A DNA stretch of 64,000 nt from Strigamia acuminata. Taxonomy: Eukaryota > Arthropoda > Chilopoda > Geophilomorpha > Linotaeniidae. Position 1 is the first letter of the stretch. The number at the start of each line of letters is the position of its first letter. The notes beneath the pieces were generated by a model. That model had not been told where the DNA came from. It saw only the letters and a list, made by a program, of their open reading frames with translations, and did no database searches. The DNA lies in NCBI GenBank assembly GCA_949358305.1, contig OX442314.1, forward strand, positions 35,707,608-35,771,607. The letters are read 5' to 3'. The position numbers and the translations under genes are program-made. This document shows positions 37,801-48,994 of the stretch, one piece after another.

Positions 37801-38840
37801 GATTGTCTAGTTTTAGGTTTTTAGATTATTTTAAATATTTAGATAGTACTTTGTTTTAGATGTTTAGAAAGTATTTTGTTTCACTTTTAGATGTATAAAT
37901 AAATAGTACCGGTAATGAAAAATAAGACCACCTAAAATGATTAGACAAATAAGAGATTTCTTAATGAGTTTCCTCTACGACGGTGATCCAGCAGAAAGTA
38001 CAATTTTCGACATCTGTGATATCATCAGGGAGTTTGGAAATGAAAAAGTCGACCTAAAACATTGAGCAAGTCAAAACAACGTCCCAATGGCAGACTGGAC
38101 TAAAAAGGTAGGACAGATCCGTCTAAAGGTTTTTGTGAATGAATTATTAAGGAATTTAAAATGCATGTGATCTGTCTTCTCAGCACTGCAATAGCATGTT
38201 CGTATAAAGCATCATGCAGCTTGCATATTTTTCCCTACCAGTAGTAACGGTTGGCCAGGTAATGATTATAAAGGATTTTCTATTCTGTTAGTGAAATGGA
38301 AAAGGAATGAGGTTTTAGGAATAAATCTTGGTCTTGTGATTTTCTATTTGGAAGCAAAGATACAAAAGTACAGATTGCAGGAGCACAAGTAAAGATGGGC
38401 ATGGAACTGATTTCCATCAGCTATTTAAAGAAACAAGATTTCACCTCCATTTTAGCAAAGAAAAAGTTTTGTATTAAGAAATCTTGCACTGACGGTATAC
38501 CATGCTTGACAAGTCCGAGCAAGAGTCATCAGAATACGCGTGGGTCATTGAGTCGAGAAACTTGAGAAAACCATTAAGATAAATATTTCCATGTGACCAT
38601 TTAGATAAGGAAAAGACAAGAAAGCAATTAAATGAAATTGTGAACCCAGAACAGCAAAATTCATGAGAATTGGCAAACATGCTACACTCTTACATGTGGA
38701 GTGCCGTCCAACAAATACCAACATTATTTCAACCAGAGCTCTCTATTAGCATGACACAGGGGTGACCACAAGGAGGTAGAGAGTTGGATTATACACCCCC
38801 AACATTAACTTAAAAAACCAAGCCACAAAACCTGACGAAT
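37801..38840. repeat. dispersed repeat blocks downstream of the RT relic
   Basis: 37801-38050 recurs at 62670-62900 and partly at 63840-64000. 38440-38500 recurs at 31305-31350 and 60040-60110. 38640-38810 recurs at 31400-31590. No intact gene. Confidence 0.7.
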
Positions 38841-39001
38841 CCACGACTATTCATCGCCCGATATCTCATCGCGCGACTATTCATCGCTGCTAAGTCATCG
38901 CGCGGACAACTCATCGTGCGGTCAAGTCATCGCGCGACCAAGTCATCGCGTGAAAAGTAATCGCGTGGCCAACTCATCGCGGCGACAATTGGGTGGTTGT
39001 C

Positions 39002-39005
39002 AAGT
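39002..39005. repeat. target-site duplication AAGT, left of copy C
   Basis: AAGT before the 5' LTR is repeated after the 3' LTR (53887-53890). Four-base duplications are usual for several gypsy-type integrases. Confidence 0.8.
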
Positions 39006-39928
39006 TGTAGTGACCCTAGTGGTCACTAAGGAAGTAACAGAAAAAGTCTGTAAAAATATATTTTAGTTTATTATATTTTAGTTTGAGTTTTTTATGCTTC
39101 CTGTCTACAGGCCAGAAAGCTGAGCAGAGTGGGAGGAAATGTGGGTGGTTGCCAGGGTAACCAGCCCACAAGCCTACAAACAGGAAATGAGTCCTGAGAG
39201 GTGTGAGAACTCCTCAGTATGATCACAAACTTTGCCAGAGAAACAACACAAGAACCAACCAGTCCAACACTAGTATTTTTGTGAAACCTCAGTGAAGTTC
39301 ATATTCATTTCTTACTGTTGTACAGTTACAACAGTGGGACATCACGGTCTTGCCGCATATTTCACGTGCGGTGGGATTTTCCTACATTCTTGAGTCAACT
39401 CAATTGTTGATTCGAGATTTCGCCTTGCCGTGGAGGAAATCCGGCTAGACGTTGCGAAGAGTCGCAAATACGTCGCCACGACGACGGAGTTGCGAGTACG
39501 AGAGTTAGATGATACGGAAAGAGTCCGGTTGATCAAGCAAATCGACGGGAGTCGATTTGTACCAGACAATTTCGAGGAGTTTGAGTCACGGAATAAGTCC
39601 GTTTCATCGAGAGACGACGTACGAGAGACGGGACGAGCGCCGTGAGTGAAGATTCGAAGAGACGCGACGATTACGAGCAGAAATCGTCGCCAAAACGTCG
39701 GAAACGTCAAGACAACGTTTTCGCCGTGTTTTAAAGTTATTTTTAACATTTCATTTCCTAATTTCCTTAACTTTATTTTATCATTGTAATTCATCTTATT
39801 CGAAGCCAGAATAAATAATTTGTGAGTTTTTATATGAGTAGTAATAATTTTATGATAAGTCTTGTCTAAGCATCAATAAGCTTGGAATTATTCTTTATTA
39901 ATTTAAGGAGTAATTCAGGCTCATTACA
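39006..39928 (+). repeat. 5' LTR of copy C
   Basis: 923 bp, TG...CA ends, AATAAA at 39810-39815. It has the same hairpin series as copies A/B, but the hairpin at 39315-39334 (CTGTTGTA, loop CAGT, TACAACAG) replaces CTGCTG/CAGCAG of A/B with paired changes. Confidence 0.95.
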
Positions 39929-39930
39929 CC

Positions 39931-39948
39931 TGGGGGCCCGTTAAATAA
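39931..39948 (+). promoter_or_regulatory. primer-binding site (copy C)
   Basis: TGGGGGCCCG two bases after the LTR, identical to copy B. Confidence 0.7.
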
Positions 39949-40055
39949 TTTGAACCTTAACAACTATCTTCAGTTGAGGGACCACCATTTTGTCTTTTAA
40001 CAATTGTGTTAAAAAGTTTTTCTGTTTCTTTCTTCTCTATTCTGTGTAACAAAAG

Positions 40056-43000
40056 ATGTCGTTGCCACAAGATTCGAGGAGAGGGAGAGGAACGAGACGT
40101 GGAGTCCGCACAAGAGGCGGTACGGCCGGAGGAGCGACCGGCGGAGCAACGGAGCCGTATTTTGATTCATCGTCCAGTCCGGAAAGAGAATCGGACCAAG
40201 ACCCCGAGCAGCGCCGACTGACCAGTCAAGATTTTTGGTTGGAAACGTCGCAAGAAACTCAAGGGGAAAAGCCCCGTGTCAACTCACCAGTCGACAAAAC
40301 TCCGCCCAGCGTGCCATCAACTCCAAGCAGCAAAATTGACTTAACGAATATGTCATTGGAGCAAGTGATTGCCGTCGCTCACAAACGAGGGAAGTTGATA
40401 AAACGTTATCACTCCGCAGCCAAACAAAGAGCGCGAGACGACGCGGAAACTTCGGGCGAAAATTCCCCGACCCGACATAAATTGTCACGAGTACGCCAGC
40501 GCATCGCCGACCTCATGCAAGAAAATGCAGATCGATTGGCAGAGCGACAACGTCAGTACGCAGAAGGCGTTACACTTTCAGACGAAGACATTGCGAAAAT
40601 CACAGATGCGATGAAAGCTAGCACCCGGCAGCTGCAAGATTTCCATCAGGAAGAATACGAGATGGTAAGACGTCTCAAAATGGAAGAACACCAAGCGCGC
40701 CAGGCGAAGTACGAGGCAGAATTGGCCAAACAAGCGACGGAAGACGAAATTCGTGCCAAAAAGGACCAGTCGGACAGAGAAATTCAAGCCGAAAAAGACA
40801 GAATGGAAGCTGAAAGAATCCGCCTAGCGACGGAACGTCAAGAATTACGTGATAGACGTAAGGCGCAGGAATTAGCGAATCGAGATGCGATACGTGCCGA
40901 AAATCAACGTATCGAACAGGAAAAAATACGTTTGGCGAACGAGTATCGAGACTTGCAGGAGAAACGCCTAGCGGAAATAGCGGCTGATCGAGCAGCTATG
41001 CAAGCCGAAAGACAGAGGATTGCAGCGGAAAAAGTCCGCGTGGAGACGGAACGATTGGCATTAATTGCAAAACAGAAGGCGACGGACGAGTCGGAGCAAA
41101 GGGACATTCATCATTTCCGCCAAGCTGCATTCGAAGCTCAGGAGGAAACGGAGAAAGTCCGGAGAGAATTGGATGAAATTAAGTATATTGCACAATGCAA
41201 TTACGAGCAACCGACGAGAGTTCCATCCTATCGCCCAGAAGTAGTCAATCTATCTCCAGGCGCATCCGCGAATCCATTAAAAAGGAGAGGTGATATGGAT
41301 GAAAGAAAAGATGCTAAAAGAGCGTCGGTGTCACCAGCAAAGAATCCAAACGTATTAGACGTAATTGCACAAAGAAATCGTCAACATGCAACGGACCAAC
41401 CGACTGGACCAATTAAAAAACAAGGTGCAGTAACAGGAGTGGACCCGGAGGATTTCCAAAAATGGGAGAAAGCGTCCAGACGAATGGATTCAGACAACAG
41501 AGATCGCCAAACTCCATTAGAAACTGAAAATGTCAGTAATCCTGCAACAAAAGGCGCGTGTGGAGGCAAAGCTTTGGGGGAGTATCTTGAAGACGCTCGA
41601 GACGACGTGAACCCCGCCTATCGAAGGTCATACACATTCATGGAAGCGGTTGAACAGTTAGCCGAAGCCAATGAAAGAGAAGATCGGCGAAGATTGCGGG
41701 AAGTACAGAAGAAACAACAAGTGGATAGTCAACGCGAAATGAGTCGCGGAAGTGAAAAACAAAAATTCCAACATGATCAAGAAGTTCCGGAGCAAGATAA
41801 AAGCCATAGTCAAGATGCTGCAACCGGACAAGATGGAGCTACTGGACAAGCCAGTTACACAAAAATTAGAAATCATGACGACTATCTACAGGGCAAATAT
41901 TCACAGCAACCTGAAAACATAAATTTACGAAATGAGTCGTACGATCGTCAAGAAGCCCGTTCGCGCAGTGAAGTACGATTTGCAAATGAAACACGAGCGC
42001 ATAATGACACAGACATGCGAAATATATCGTGTTATCAAGACGAACCACGCCAGCAAAGTGACGCCCGCTTCAGAGACGAGACTCGTCAACAAAGTGACTA
42101 CGGTCCAACTGGACAAAGCTGTTATAATCGAAATGAGTCGATGAGCAGAAGCGACCCACGCCAACAAAGCGGCAATCAAAGAGAGTCGCGACGAGACGGA
42201 GGTTCATATTGGTATGAATCCTATAGAGAACGTGATTCACACCGCCGACGTGATGATTCACGAGAACGAGGCAAAGACGAACGCAGACGACGGGACAACA
42301 CGCATCAGCAAAGTGATGAATCGCGAAGATCACGTTCCAGTCCGCCACCGTCACAAAGAGAATATGGATGGTCACATTCCAGTCCACCACCATCCCAGCA
42401 CGAATATGAGCGAAAATATTCGCATTCGGATCAATTTCGTCGTGAAGAACCCAATTTCTCCAGACATCAAGGAGGAAGAAGAGAAGAGTATAGCTACTCA
42501 AGGCCACAAGGTGAGAGATGGGATAGAGGGAAATCCCGTTCGGATAATAGAGATCCGCCCCCACCAAATACATTACCAACTAGTTCCAGAGAATTAGAAG
42601 AAATTATCGCAAGACAGATTGATTCAAAATTGTCACAAATTCCTTCGAAGTCTCAGGAAATGGAGGAAGTTTTAAGAAAGCTTATTCTGAAATATTGTAC
42701 TGATAATTGGACACATCACTACAACTCACCACACCAAATCAAATGGGACCGCATTAATCCGGACATGTTCGATGGAGGATGGCAAATCGGAACCCAGTTC
42801 TTAGATGAAGTAATGCACGTGGTGACAAGTCACGAAATGGACCCAGATGTGGCTTTACATAAGTTGATACCAAAAATGTTGGTTGGTGGAGCAACAAATT
42901 GGTTCCGAAAAAATAAATTCACGTATTGGAATGAATTTGTAAAGGCATTCATGAAAGAATACGGGGAGTCCAATGCAATGATGATAAAGTATTGGGACAA

Positions 43001-43949
43001 TCACAAACAGATGTTGGGCGAAGATATACGCTCATACTTAAGACGTACAGAGGACCTGATTGCTCAACTCCCGTATCACATCAGCGATTTTGACGAAGAT
43101 AGAAAATTCAGAAATGGTCTGACACCCTTTTCCGAGAAAGTATTAAGAATGGTGGATGCACCAATGGCCAGCTCTTTTGAAAAATTACAAGAATTTATAA
43201 GGAACAATCAAATGTATATTGATGACAGATATGCATCAGACCTTCCGCTGGAAGAGCAAAGAGCACGGGATGACCTGCAGCGACACCACTCAGACTATAC
43301 AAGATCCGGTGCAAAAATGATGCGTCCACGCTCGCAATTTTTGCTATCTCGGGAGGAAGGATCCACCAAAAAACAGGAAAGTGGACCGTCACCTTATCCA
43401 CAGCCACGAGTACCGACGAGACCAATGGTCAAATGGGTACAAGACCCGTCCGAAGCAACCGAATCAGTCGGTGATACACAAATAATGCTGACAGATTACT
43501 CGGAAGATGAATTAAACACTTTGATGGATGCGGCAAACGTATTGTTTACACGGAACAATCCAGCGATAACAAAATACAAGCCGCAAATGCAAACAAGGTT
43601 GCCACATCAAATGGTTGTGCAGCCGCAGACACAAGGAAATTCGTCCTTTCCGACTAAGCCGTACTCTGTCGACTTCAACTCAAAAATAGAAGTACAAACC
43701 CCACAATTAAGTGAAAATAAGGGACAGACTTCTACGCCAGGCGGCGCAACAGATGGTAACAAGACCAGTCAAGTAAAACTGACACCGGAGAATGCACCAT
43801 GCCATAATTGTGGCCAAGTTGGACACTGGGTACGGCAATGTCAACAGCCAAAGAGAATGTTGTCTAAAGAAGAAATGGAGCATCTCATTAATTCTTTATC
43901 CGACAACCTAACAAAAAACTTGAACGCGCGGGCTCAGGAAAAGCAGTAG
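40056..43949 (+). CDS. gag: gag polyprotein, intact (copy C)
   Basis: 1297 residues from ATG 40056 to TAG 43947-43949. Residues 8-30 are RG/RGG-rich (RNA binding likely). About 145-380 form a long Glu/Arg/Ala coiled coil. About 400-880 is a polar linker with RNES repeats and RD/RS-rich stretches. About 890-1060, starting WDRINPDMFDGG, resembles the retrotransposon gag (capsid) domain. A CCHC knuckle lies at 1249-1262. It is much longer than the usual gypsy gag because of the coiled coil and RS-like linker. It forms the particle that packages element RNA. It overlaps pol at a frameshift site. Confidence 0.92.
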   Translation: MSLPQDSRRGRGTRRGVRTRGGTAGGATGGATEPYFDSSSSPERESDQDPEQRRLTSQDFWLETSQETQGEKPRVNSPVDKTPPSVPSTPSSKIDLTNMSLEQVIAVAHKRGKLIKRYHSAAKQRARDDAETSGENSPTRHKLSRVRQRIADLMQENADRLAERQRQYAEGVTLSDEDIAKITDAMKASTRQLQDFHQEEYEMVRRLKMEEHQARQAKYEAELAKQATEDEIRAKKDQSDREIQAEKDRMEAERIRLATERQELRDRRKAQELANRDAIRAENQRIEQEKIRLANEYRDLQEKRLAEIAADRAAMQAERQRIAAEKVRVETERLALIAKQKATDESEQRDIHHFRQAAFEAQEETEKVRRELDEIKYIAQCNYEQPTRVPSYRPEVVNLSPGASANPLKRRGDMDERKDAKRASVSPAKNPNVLDVIAQRNRQHATDQPTGPIKKQGAVTGVDPEDFQKWEKASRRMDSDNRDRQTPLETENVSNPATKGACGGKALGEYLEDARDDVNPAYRRSYTFMEAVEQLAEANEREDRRRLREVQKKQQVDSQREMSRGSEKQKFQHDQEVPEQDKSHSQDAATGQDGATGQASYTKIRNHDDYLQGKYSQQPENINLRNESYDRQEARSRSEVRFANETRAHNDTDMRNISCYQDEPRQQSDARFRDETRQQSDYGPTGQSCYNRNESMSRSDPRQQSGNQRESRRDGGSYWYESYRERDSHRRRDDSRERGKDERRRRDNTHQQSDESRRSRSSPPPSQREYGWSHSSPPPSQHEYERKYSHSDQFRREEPNFSRHQGGRREEYSYSRPQGERWDRGKSRSDNRDPPPPNTLPTSSRELEEIIARQIDSKLSQIPSKSQEMEEVLRKLILKYCTDNWTHHYNSPHQIKWDRINPDMFDGGWQIGTQFLDEVMHVVTSHEMDPDVALHKLIPKMLVGGATNWFRKNKFTYWNEFVKAFMKEYGESNAMMIKYWDNHKQMLGEDIRSYLRRTEDLIAQLPYHISDFDEDRKFRNGLTPFSEKVLRMVDAPMASSFEKLQEFIRNNQMYIDDRYASDLPLEEQRARDDLQRHHSDYTRSGAKMMRPRSQFLLSREEGSTKKQESGPSPYPQPRVPTRPMVKWVQDPSEATESVGDTQIMLTDYSEDELNTLMDAANVLFTRNNPAITKYKPQMQTRLPHQMVVQPQTQGNSSFPTKPYSVDFNSKIEVQTPQLSENKGQTSTPGGATDGNKTSQVKLTPENAPCHNCGQVGHWVRQCQQPKRMLSKEEMEHLINSLSDNLTKNLNARAQEKQ

Positions 43950-43958
43950 AGCTCGCGC
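43913..43958 (+). promoter_or_regulatory. -1 ribosomal frameshift signal (copy C)
   Basis: A AAA AAC at 43913-43919, 6-nt spacer, stem 43926-43935 with 43949-43958. The one change from A/B within the element is in the loop, and the next change lies just past the stem. Confidence 0.86.
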
Positions 43959-46900
43959 TGACAAAAAACTCGGAAAATCTGCTAGCAGCCCAACCAACAC
44001 AAGAACTGCCAATTGAGTTGTTACAGGATTCGAAAGGGTTATCGGAGGCCCAATCAATAGATGGAAAAGTAACAGAGACTTCTTTCATATTAAAAACGGC
44101 GATAGAATTACAAAATTTGACTGGAGAAATCCAAATGACCCAACCAACAGCAGAAGCGCCTTCTGGAGCACGATTCATCAAAGACGACAAAACTGGAGAA
44201 TATGTGCAATCGGAATTGACTGTAAAACCACGAAAAGTAATTGGAACTTTGGAAGGCGGAAGAGGAACAATAGTTGTTGATTTCGAAGATGGTGAAGTTG
44301 TGGGAATAAAATTTCCAGCTCCAAAAGCAACGACGGAACCAAGACCGGAAGTAGCCGGGTATCCGTCACAACCGGAAGTAGCCGGGGGTTCATCAAAACC
44401 AGATAATTTATACGATAATGGACCACTAAAAAATACAACGATTCCTGTAATACTTACGCCACCAGAAGCAATTGGCACAATGCCCAAAAGAGGAGAAATG
44501 ATCTGCGACATGGAGTGTGGACAACTCGTTGGAATGAGATTCCCACCTCTAGAAATAAAAGATTGCCCATCTGTAATACAAGAAGCTTATCGATCAAACG
44601 AATTTGACAAATCATATTTCACAGTCAAAGTGACCGAAGCATTAAAAGATGTAAAATTGGTACAAGAAAATGAGGCGACTATTTTTTGGACAAAGGTAAA
44701 AAAGACCTATGAAGAAACTCCATCAATAGCGGCTTGGATGACTGATACGTCGGTTGAACCAGTGGATTGGGACCCACACCTAAGGGAACTAACAACTTTG
44801 GAGCCAGAAGGACCAAGAATCAGGGTCTTTAACATTTTACTCCCCGAAGAAGATGTTTTAGAAGGAATGACGACGATTGACATCAAGACAGAACAAGGTT
44901 CGATCGCCGCGATGTTGGATTCTGGCGCCAACCGCAGTTGCATTTCTTGGCCACTGATTCAAGCGATGGGACTGGAAAAACAGGTTTGGCCCCTTAAAGC
45001 CAACATGACTGTAAATACAGCGGACAAACAAGTCCAACCTATGGGGACAATAAGAATGATGATCAGATGGACTCACGGGATGATGCAGCAATATTTTCTC
45101 GTGTTGCCTCACGACATGAAGTTCATGTTAATCGGCAACGACGCGATGAAGAGGATGAAAATACAGCCGAATCCACTCAACGGCAAATGGAATTTCATCA
45201 CGACAATCGATGTACCGCAACCTTACATGCCACAGTATCTTCTTGATAAATATGAGCAAAAGAAAGAAGAACCCGAATCGTCGTTGAAGACATTTAGAAA
45301 AGAAAGTAGCTTTTGCGCATTCGAAGCGAGGTTGAAGGTTGGAAATGGAGTCCATGACATGATCGAAGAAGCAAAACTGCAGTTAACAGAGGCAGCACAA
45401 TTAGAGCATGTGCTGAGAAAATATGAAAAAATACTCAGCAAGAATCCTGGAAAAACACACGTGCTCCAACACTCGATAAACTTAGACACGGATAAACCGA
45501 TCCGAGTTCCATTCAAATCATGGAACCCACAGAAGCGCGAAATTTTGAGGACCCTCTGCCAGGAGATGATCGACAAAGGCTATGTATCGGAAGCTGAAGG
45601 GGATTACGCAACGCGAATCGTGCTGGTAATGAGACCAGGTTCGGAGCCACGCCTCTGTATCGATTACAGAGCGCTAAACGAACACACCCTTTATGACCCA
45701 CCACAAATGCCGACCATTACGGAAATCTTGAGAGAGCTCGGCGAATTCCAATGGGTGTCGACCATCGACTTAACGAAAGGATATTGGCAGATAGACTTGA
45801 GACCGGAAGATCGTCCGAAAACGGCTTTCTGGAGCCCCATGGGCCGTTTAATGTTCAATGTCATGCCCTTCGGGCTGGTCAACGCGCCGACAACGTTTCA
45901 GCGATTGATTGAAAAGGTATTAGGCGAAGCATTCAGGAAATATGCTTGGGTCTACCTGGACGATATAGTGATCGTATCAAAGACATATGCTGAACATATG
46001 AAACACTTGGACTCAGTATTGGGAAAACTACAGCAAGCCGGATTACATGTGAATCCGACCAAGTCCAAATTCTGCAGAAAAGAACTCAAATTCCTAGGAT
46101 ATAAATTAGGAATTAATGGATTAAGTGTAGACCCCGCGAAAGTAGCGGCAATCTCGGAATTTCCAGCGCCAAAGAATTTGACTGAGCTCCAGAGATTCCT
46201 CGGAATGGTCAACTTTTTCCACCGTCTTCTGAAAGATTTGGCAACTGTAGCGGCACCATTACGCCCATTGTTGAAGAAAGGAATAGAGTTCCTATGGGAA
46301 AATGAGCACCAAGTTGCATTTGATGAAATAAAAAAGTTATTGACCGATGCAAAGACAATGCACCTACCGAATTTACATCAATCTTTCATCGTAAGAACAG
46401 ATGCAAGCAAAAAAGGTTTGGGCGCCGCTTTAATGCAGATGAAGGAAATTGACGGACAGATGATAGAATCGCCATGCGTTTATATCAGCCGATGTCTGCA
46501 GCAGGCAGAACTCAATTATAGCGCCACTGACCTCGAGTGTTTAGCCGTCATATGGGCACTACGAAAATTTAGACCGTACCTCGAGTTTACGAGCTTCGTC
46601 GTACAAACTGACCATGAGGCGCTGAAATGGTTGATGAGACTGGAAGAGCCAGCAGGCCGTCTTGCCCGTTGGCAGATGGAGTTAATGTCGTACAATTTTC
46701 AAATTCAATACTTGAAAGGGACAACCAACACATTGGCCGACGCATTGTCTAGGGCACCAATTCAGATAATTTGCGACGCTGAGGACACAGGGGAAGCCGA
46801 TGGTGATCTTAGGTACTGTCCAACTGAGCCACGCAAATGGGTGGTGGGGAATTGGAATCAATTGCCACGACCGATAAGCGAAGACGAAGAGGTCGCATCA

Positions 46901-48994
46901 TATTGGTGTCAAATGTATAGTGCTCCTAGTGAAGAGATGGAAATATGTCCAAAAGAAAAGAAAGAATGGCAGTACATGCCAACTTCCGAAAACGAGATGG
47001 TCACGGCATTTATTGCAAAAGTGACGGAACAGGCAAACTGCACACCGCCGACACGGGAAGAGCTCGTAGATCACCAGATCAAAGACCGCCACTGTCAGGC
47101 CATGCGACATTATCATGAGACTGAGCAATTTCCCACATACGTGAAAACTCCGTTGCATAGGAAAAAATATCGCATCTTAGCAACGAAACACATTGTAGAG
47201 GAAAACCTTTTACTCAAATATCACCCAACAATGTCGGATGATTTGGCAGAGGATTCGAGAGCGCTTAAAATTGTAGTGCCGAGATCATTAAGATTTAGAG
47301 TTCTGTGGCAAATGCACGGACATCCGTTGGCGAGCCACTGCGGAATAGCACGAACACTTTATCGTATGCGACAAGTGTATACATGGGAGGGGATGAAACG
47401 AGATACAGCTCGATTTATTAAACATTGCTCTCGCTGCCAAGCATGCAAACCCAGAACAAAAACACGAGTGGAACCAGCTCAAATCGGCCCGTATGCGCCA
47501 TTTGAATGTTTGAGTATCGATTTAGTAGGACCGTTAACTAGAACGGAAACAGGAAATAACTATATTTTGGTGATTCTAGATATAGCCACTCGCTGGCCAG
47601 AACTTTATCCGCTGGCAGACCCGGTGGCCCAAGATATAGCTGACTGTTTGTATGACACATGCATGGGCTGGGGATTTCCGCTCCGGATTATATCGGATAA
47701 CGGACCGCAATTTAAAGCACGACTTTATCATGAATTTTGTAAAAAGTTCAAAATTGTGCCGCGATTTACATCACCATATCATCCCCAAGCCAACACTGTT
47801 GAAAGGACCAACAGAGATTTAAAATATATTCTTTCAATTTACACATCGATTCACAAACGCTGGGATGAATATCTAAGAGAGATAGCGTTTAGTATACGCA
47901 CAACAGCAACAACAGGCCGAGATTACTCGCCAGCATACTTGAATTGTTGCAGAGAATTCAGGATACCATGGGATCCTCGAATTTTGGATGGAATTTTGAA
48001 AATTGACCCAAATAAGCCGCACATTTACATCCAACGATTGGAGAAGGTCATTCGCGACACGTACCATCATATGATGGCGCACATCATGGACCTTCGTGAG
48101 CGTGTGGACAACCATAAATTAGATGGGAAATTCCAAGATTTTCGAACAAATGACCTCGTATGGAAAGAAGATCACACTTTGTCAAAAGCGTCGCAGGGAA
48201 TTTCTGCGAAATTATCCGACAGGAGAAGTGGGCCATATGTTATTATTAAAGTCCACCAGGGCGGAGCTGTCAAATTAAGACGACTTAAAGATAATAAGAT
48301 CTTACGTTCCATTCACATGTCCGAGTTAACGCCGTTTTTCCCGGAATTTAATCAAGAAATTTGGGAAAAAGGCCAAACACAAAGTAACCCGGAAGGAAAA
48401 ATTATTAACACTCTGTTCGACGAACCATCAACATCCGAAATGCAAGAAACTGCAAATATAGAGAGTTCGCAAAACGTGCAGAATGAACAAATTCAAGGCA
48501 GTAATTCAATAGAATCTCAAACTTTGCGTCGAATGCAAAATTTAGAAGATTCACAAAATCAAGGAAATTCAGAAGAATCACAAATTTTGGATCAAACACA
48601 AAATTTGCAAGATTCGCAAATTTCGCAAGAGCAACAAGGATTACAAACAACACCAAGTTCATCAGACACGGAAAATAATGAGGAAAGGGAATCTACAATT
48701 CCAAGCGATCAACAAGTCGAACAAAGTGAAGAAATTACTGAAGATTTGAGCGCAACGTTGCAACAAAAATCACAAGTTGATGTGCCACTTTTTCCAAAAA
48801 ATTTAGTTGTAGAAACAGACGAACAGGTTGCGTCGTTTCCTAAAAAGGGGGGAGAAGTGGTGAAAAAAGTGAAAGCAAAACAAAGATATAAAGATCTGCG
48901 CGAAAATCAACCCAAAACAATTAAAAAGAAAGCTGTCTTGAAGAAATATCCACTTCGAGACAGAGGGAGGATTAAACCTCCAGACTACCTCTAA
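43919..48994 (+). CDS. pol: pol polyprotein, intact (copy C)
   Basis: Same order as copy A: duplicated motif, aspartic protease (DSGA), RT (here YLDD followed by IVIVS), RNase H, zinc-binding and core integrase, GPY/F-like segment, Gln/Ser-rich tail. Integrase has Asp at codon 47519-47521, where A and B have Asn, so the catalytic triad is complete. The spacing between second Asp and Glu is 34 residues, one less than the common 35. The N-terminal 140 residues differ most from A/B; the enzymatic part is nearly identical. It is expected to yield all enzymes for reverse transcription and integration, and might act on A/B RNA in trans. Confidence 0.94.
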   Translation, partial: LERAGSGKAVELALTKNSENLLAAQPTQELPIELLQDSKGLSEAQSIDGKVTETSFILKTAIELQNLTGEIQMTQPTAEAPSGARFIKDDKTGEYVQSELTVKPRKVIGTLEGGRGTIVVDFEDGEVVGIKFPAPKATTEPRPEVAGYPSQPEVAGGSSKPDNLYDNGPLKNTTIPVILTPPEAIGTMPKRGEMICDMECGQLVGMRFPPLEIKDCPSVIQEAYRSNEFDKSYFTVKVTEALKDVKLVQENEATIFWTKVKKTYEETPSIAAWMTDTSVEPVDWDPHLRELTTLEPEGPRIRVFNILLPEEDVLEGMTTIDIKTEQGSIAAMLDSGANRSCISWPLIQAMGLEKQVWPLKANMTVNTADKQVQPMGTIRMMIRWTHGMMQQYFLVLPHDMKFMLIGNDAMKRMKIQPNPLNGKWNFITTIDVPQPYMPQYLLDKYEQKKEEPESSLKTFRKESSFCAFEARLKVGNGVHDMIEEAKLQLTEAAQLEHVLRKYEKILSKNPGKTHVLQHSINLDTDKPIRVPFKSWNPQKREILRTLCQEMIDKGYVSEAEGDYATRIVLVMRPGSEPRLCIDYRALNEHTLYDPPQMPTITEILRELGEFQWVSTIDLTKGYWQIDLRPEDRPKTAFWSPMGRLMFNVMPFGLVNAPTTFQRLIEKVLGEAFRKYAWVYLDDIVIVSKTYAEHMKHLDSVLGKLQQAGLHVNPTKSKFCRKELKFLGYKLGINGLSVDPAKVAAISEFPAPKNLTELQRFLGMVNFFHRLLKDLATVAAPLRPLLKKGIEFLWENEHQVAFDEIKKLLTDAKTMHLPNLHQSFIVRTDASKKGLGAALMQMKEIDGQMIESPCVYISRCLQQAELNYSATDLECLAVIWALRKFRPYLEFTSFVVQTDHEALKWLMRLEEPAGRLARWQMELMSYNFQIQYLKGTTNTLADALSRAPIQIICDAEDTGEADGDLRYCPTEPRKWVVGNWNQLPRPISEDEEVASYWCQMYSAPSEEMEICPKEKKEWQYMPTSENEMVTAFIAKVTEQANCTPPTREELVDHQIKDRHCQAMRHYHETEQFPTYVKTPLHRKKYRILATKHIVEENLLLKYHPTMSDDLAEDSRALKIVVPRSLRFRVLWQMHGHPLASHCGIARTLYRMRQVYTWEGMKRDTARFIKHCSRCQACKPRTKTRVEPAQIGPYAPFECLSIDLVGPLTRTETGNNYILVILDIATRWPELYPLADPVAQDIADCLYDTCMGWGFPLRIISDNGPQFKARLYHEFCKKFKIVPRFTSPYHPQANTVERTNRDLKYILSIYTSIHKRWDEYLREIAFSIRTTATTGRDYSPAYLNCCREFRIPWDPRILDGILKIDPNKPHIYIQRLEKVIRDTYHHMMAHIMDLRERVDNHKLDGKFQDFRTNDLVWKEDHTLSKASQGISAKLSDRRSGPYVIIKVHQGGAVKLRRLKDNKILRSIHMSELTPFFPEFNQEIWEKGQTQSNPEGKIINTLFDEPSTSEMQETANIESSQNVQNEQIQGSNSIESQTLRRMQNLEDSQNQGNSEESQILDQTQNLQDSQISQEQQGLQTTPSSSDTENNEERESTIPSDQQVEQSEEITEDLSATLQQKSQVDVPLFPKNLVVETDEQVASFPKKGGEVVKKVKAKQRYKDLRENQPKTIKKKAVLKKYPLRDRGRIKPPDYL

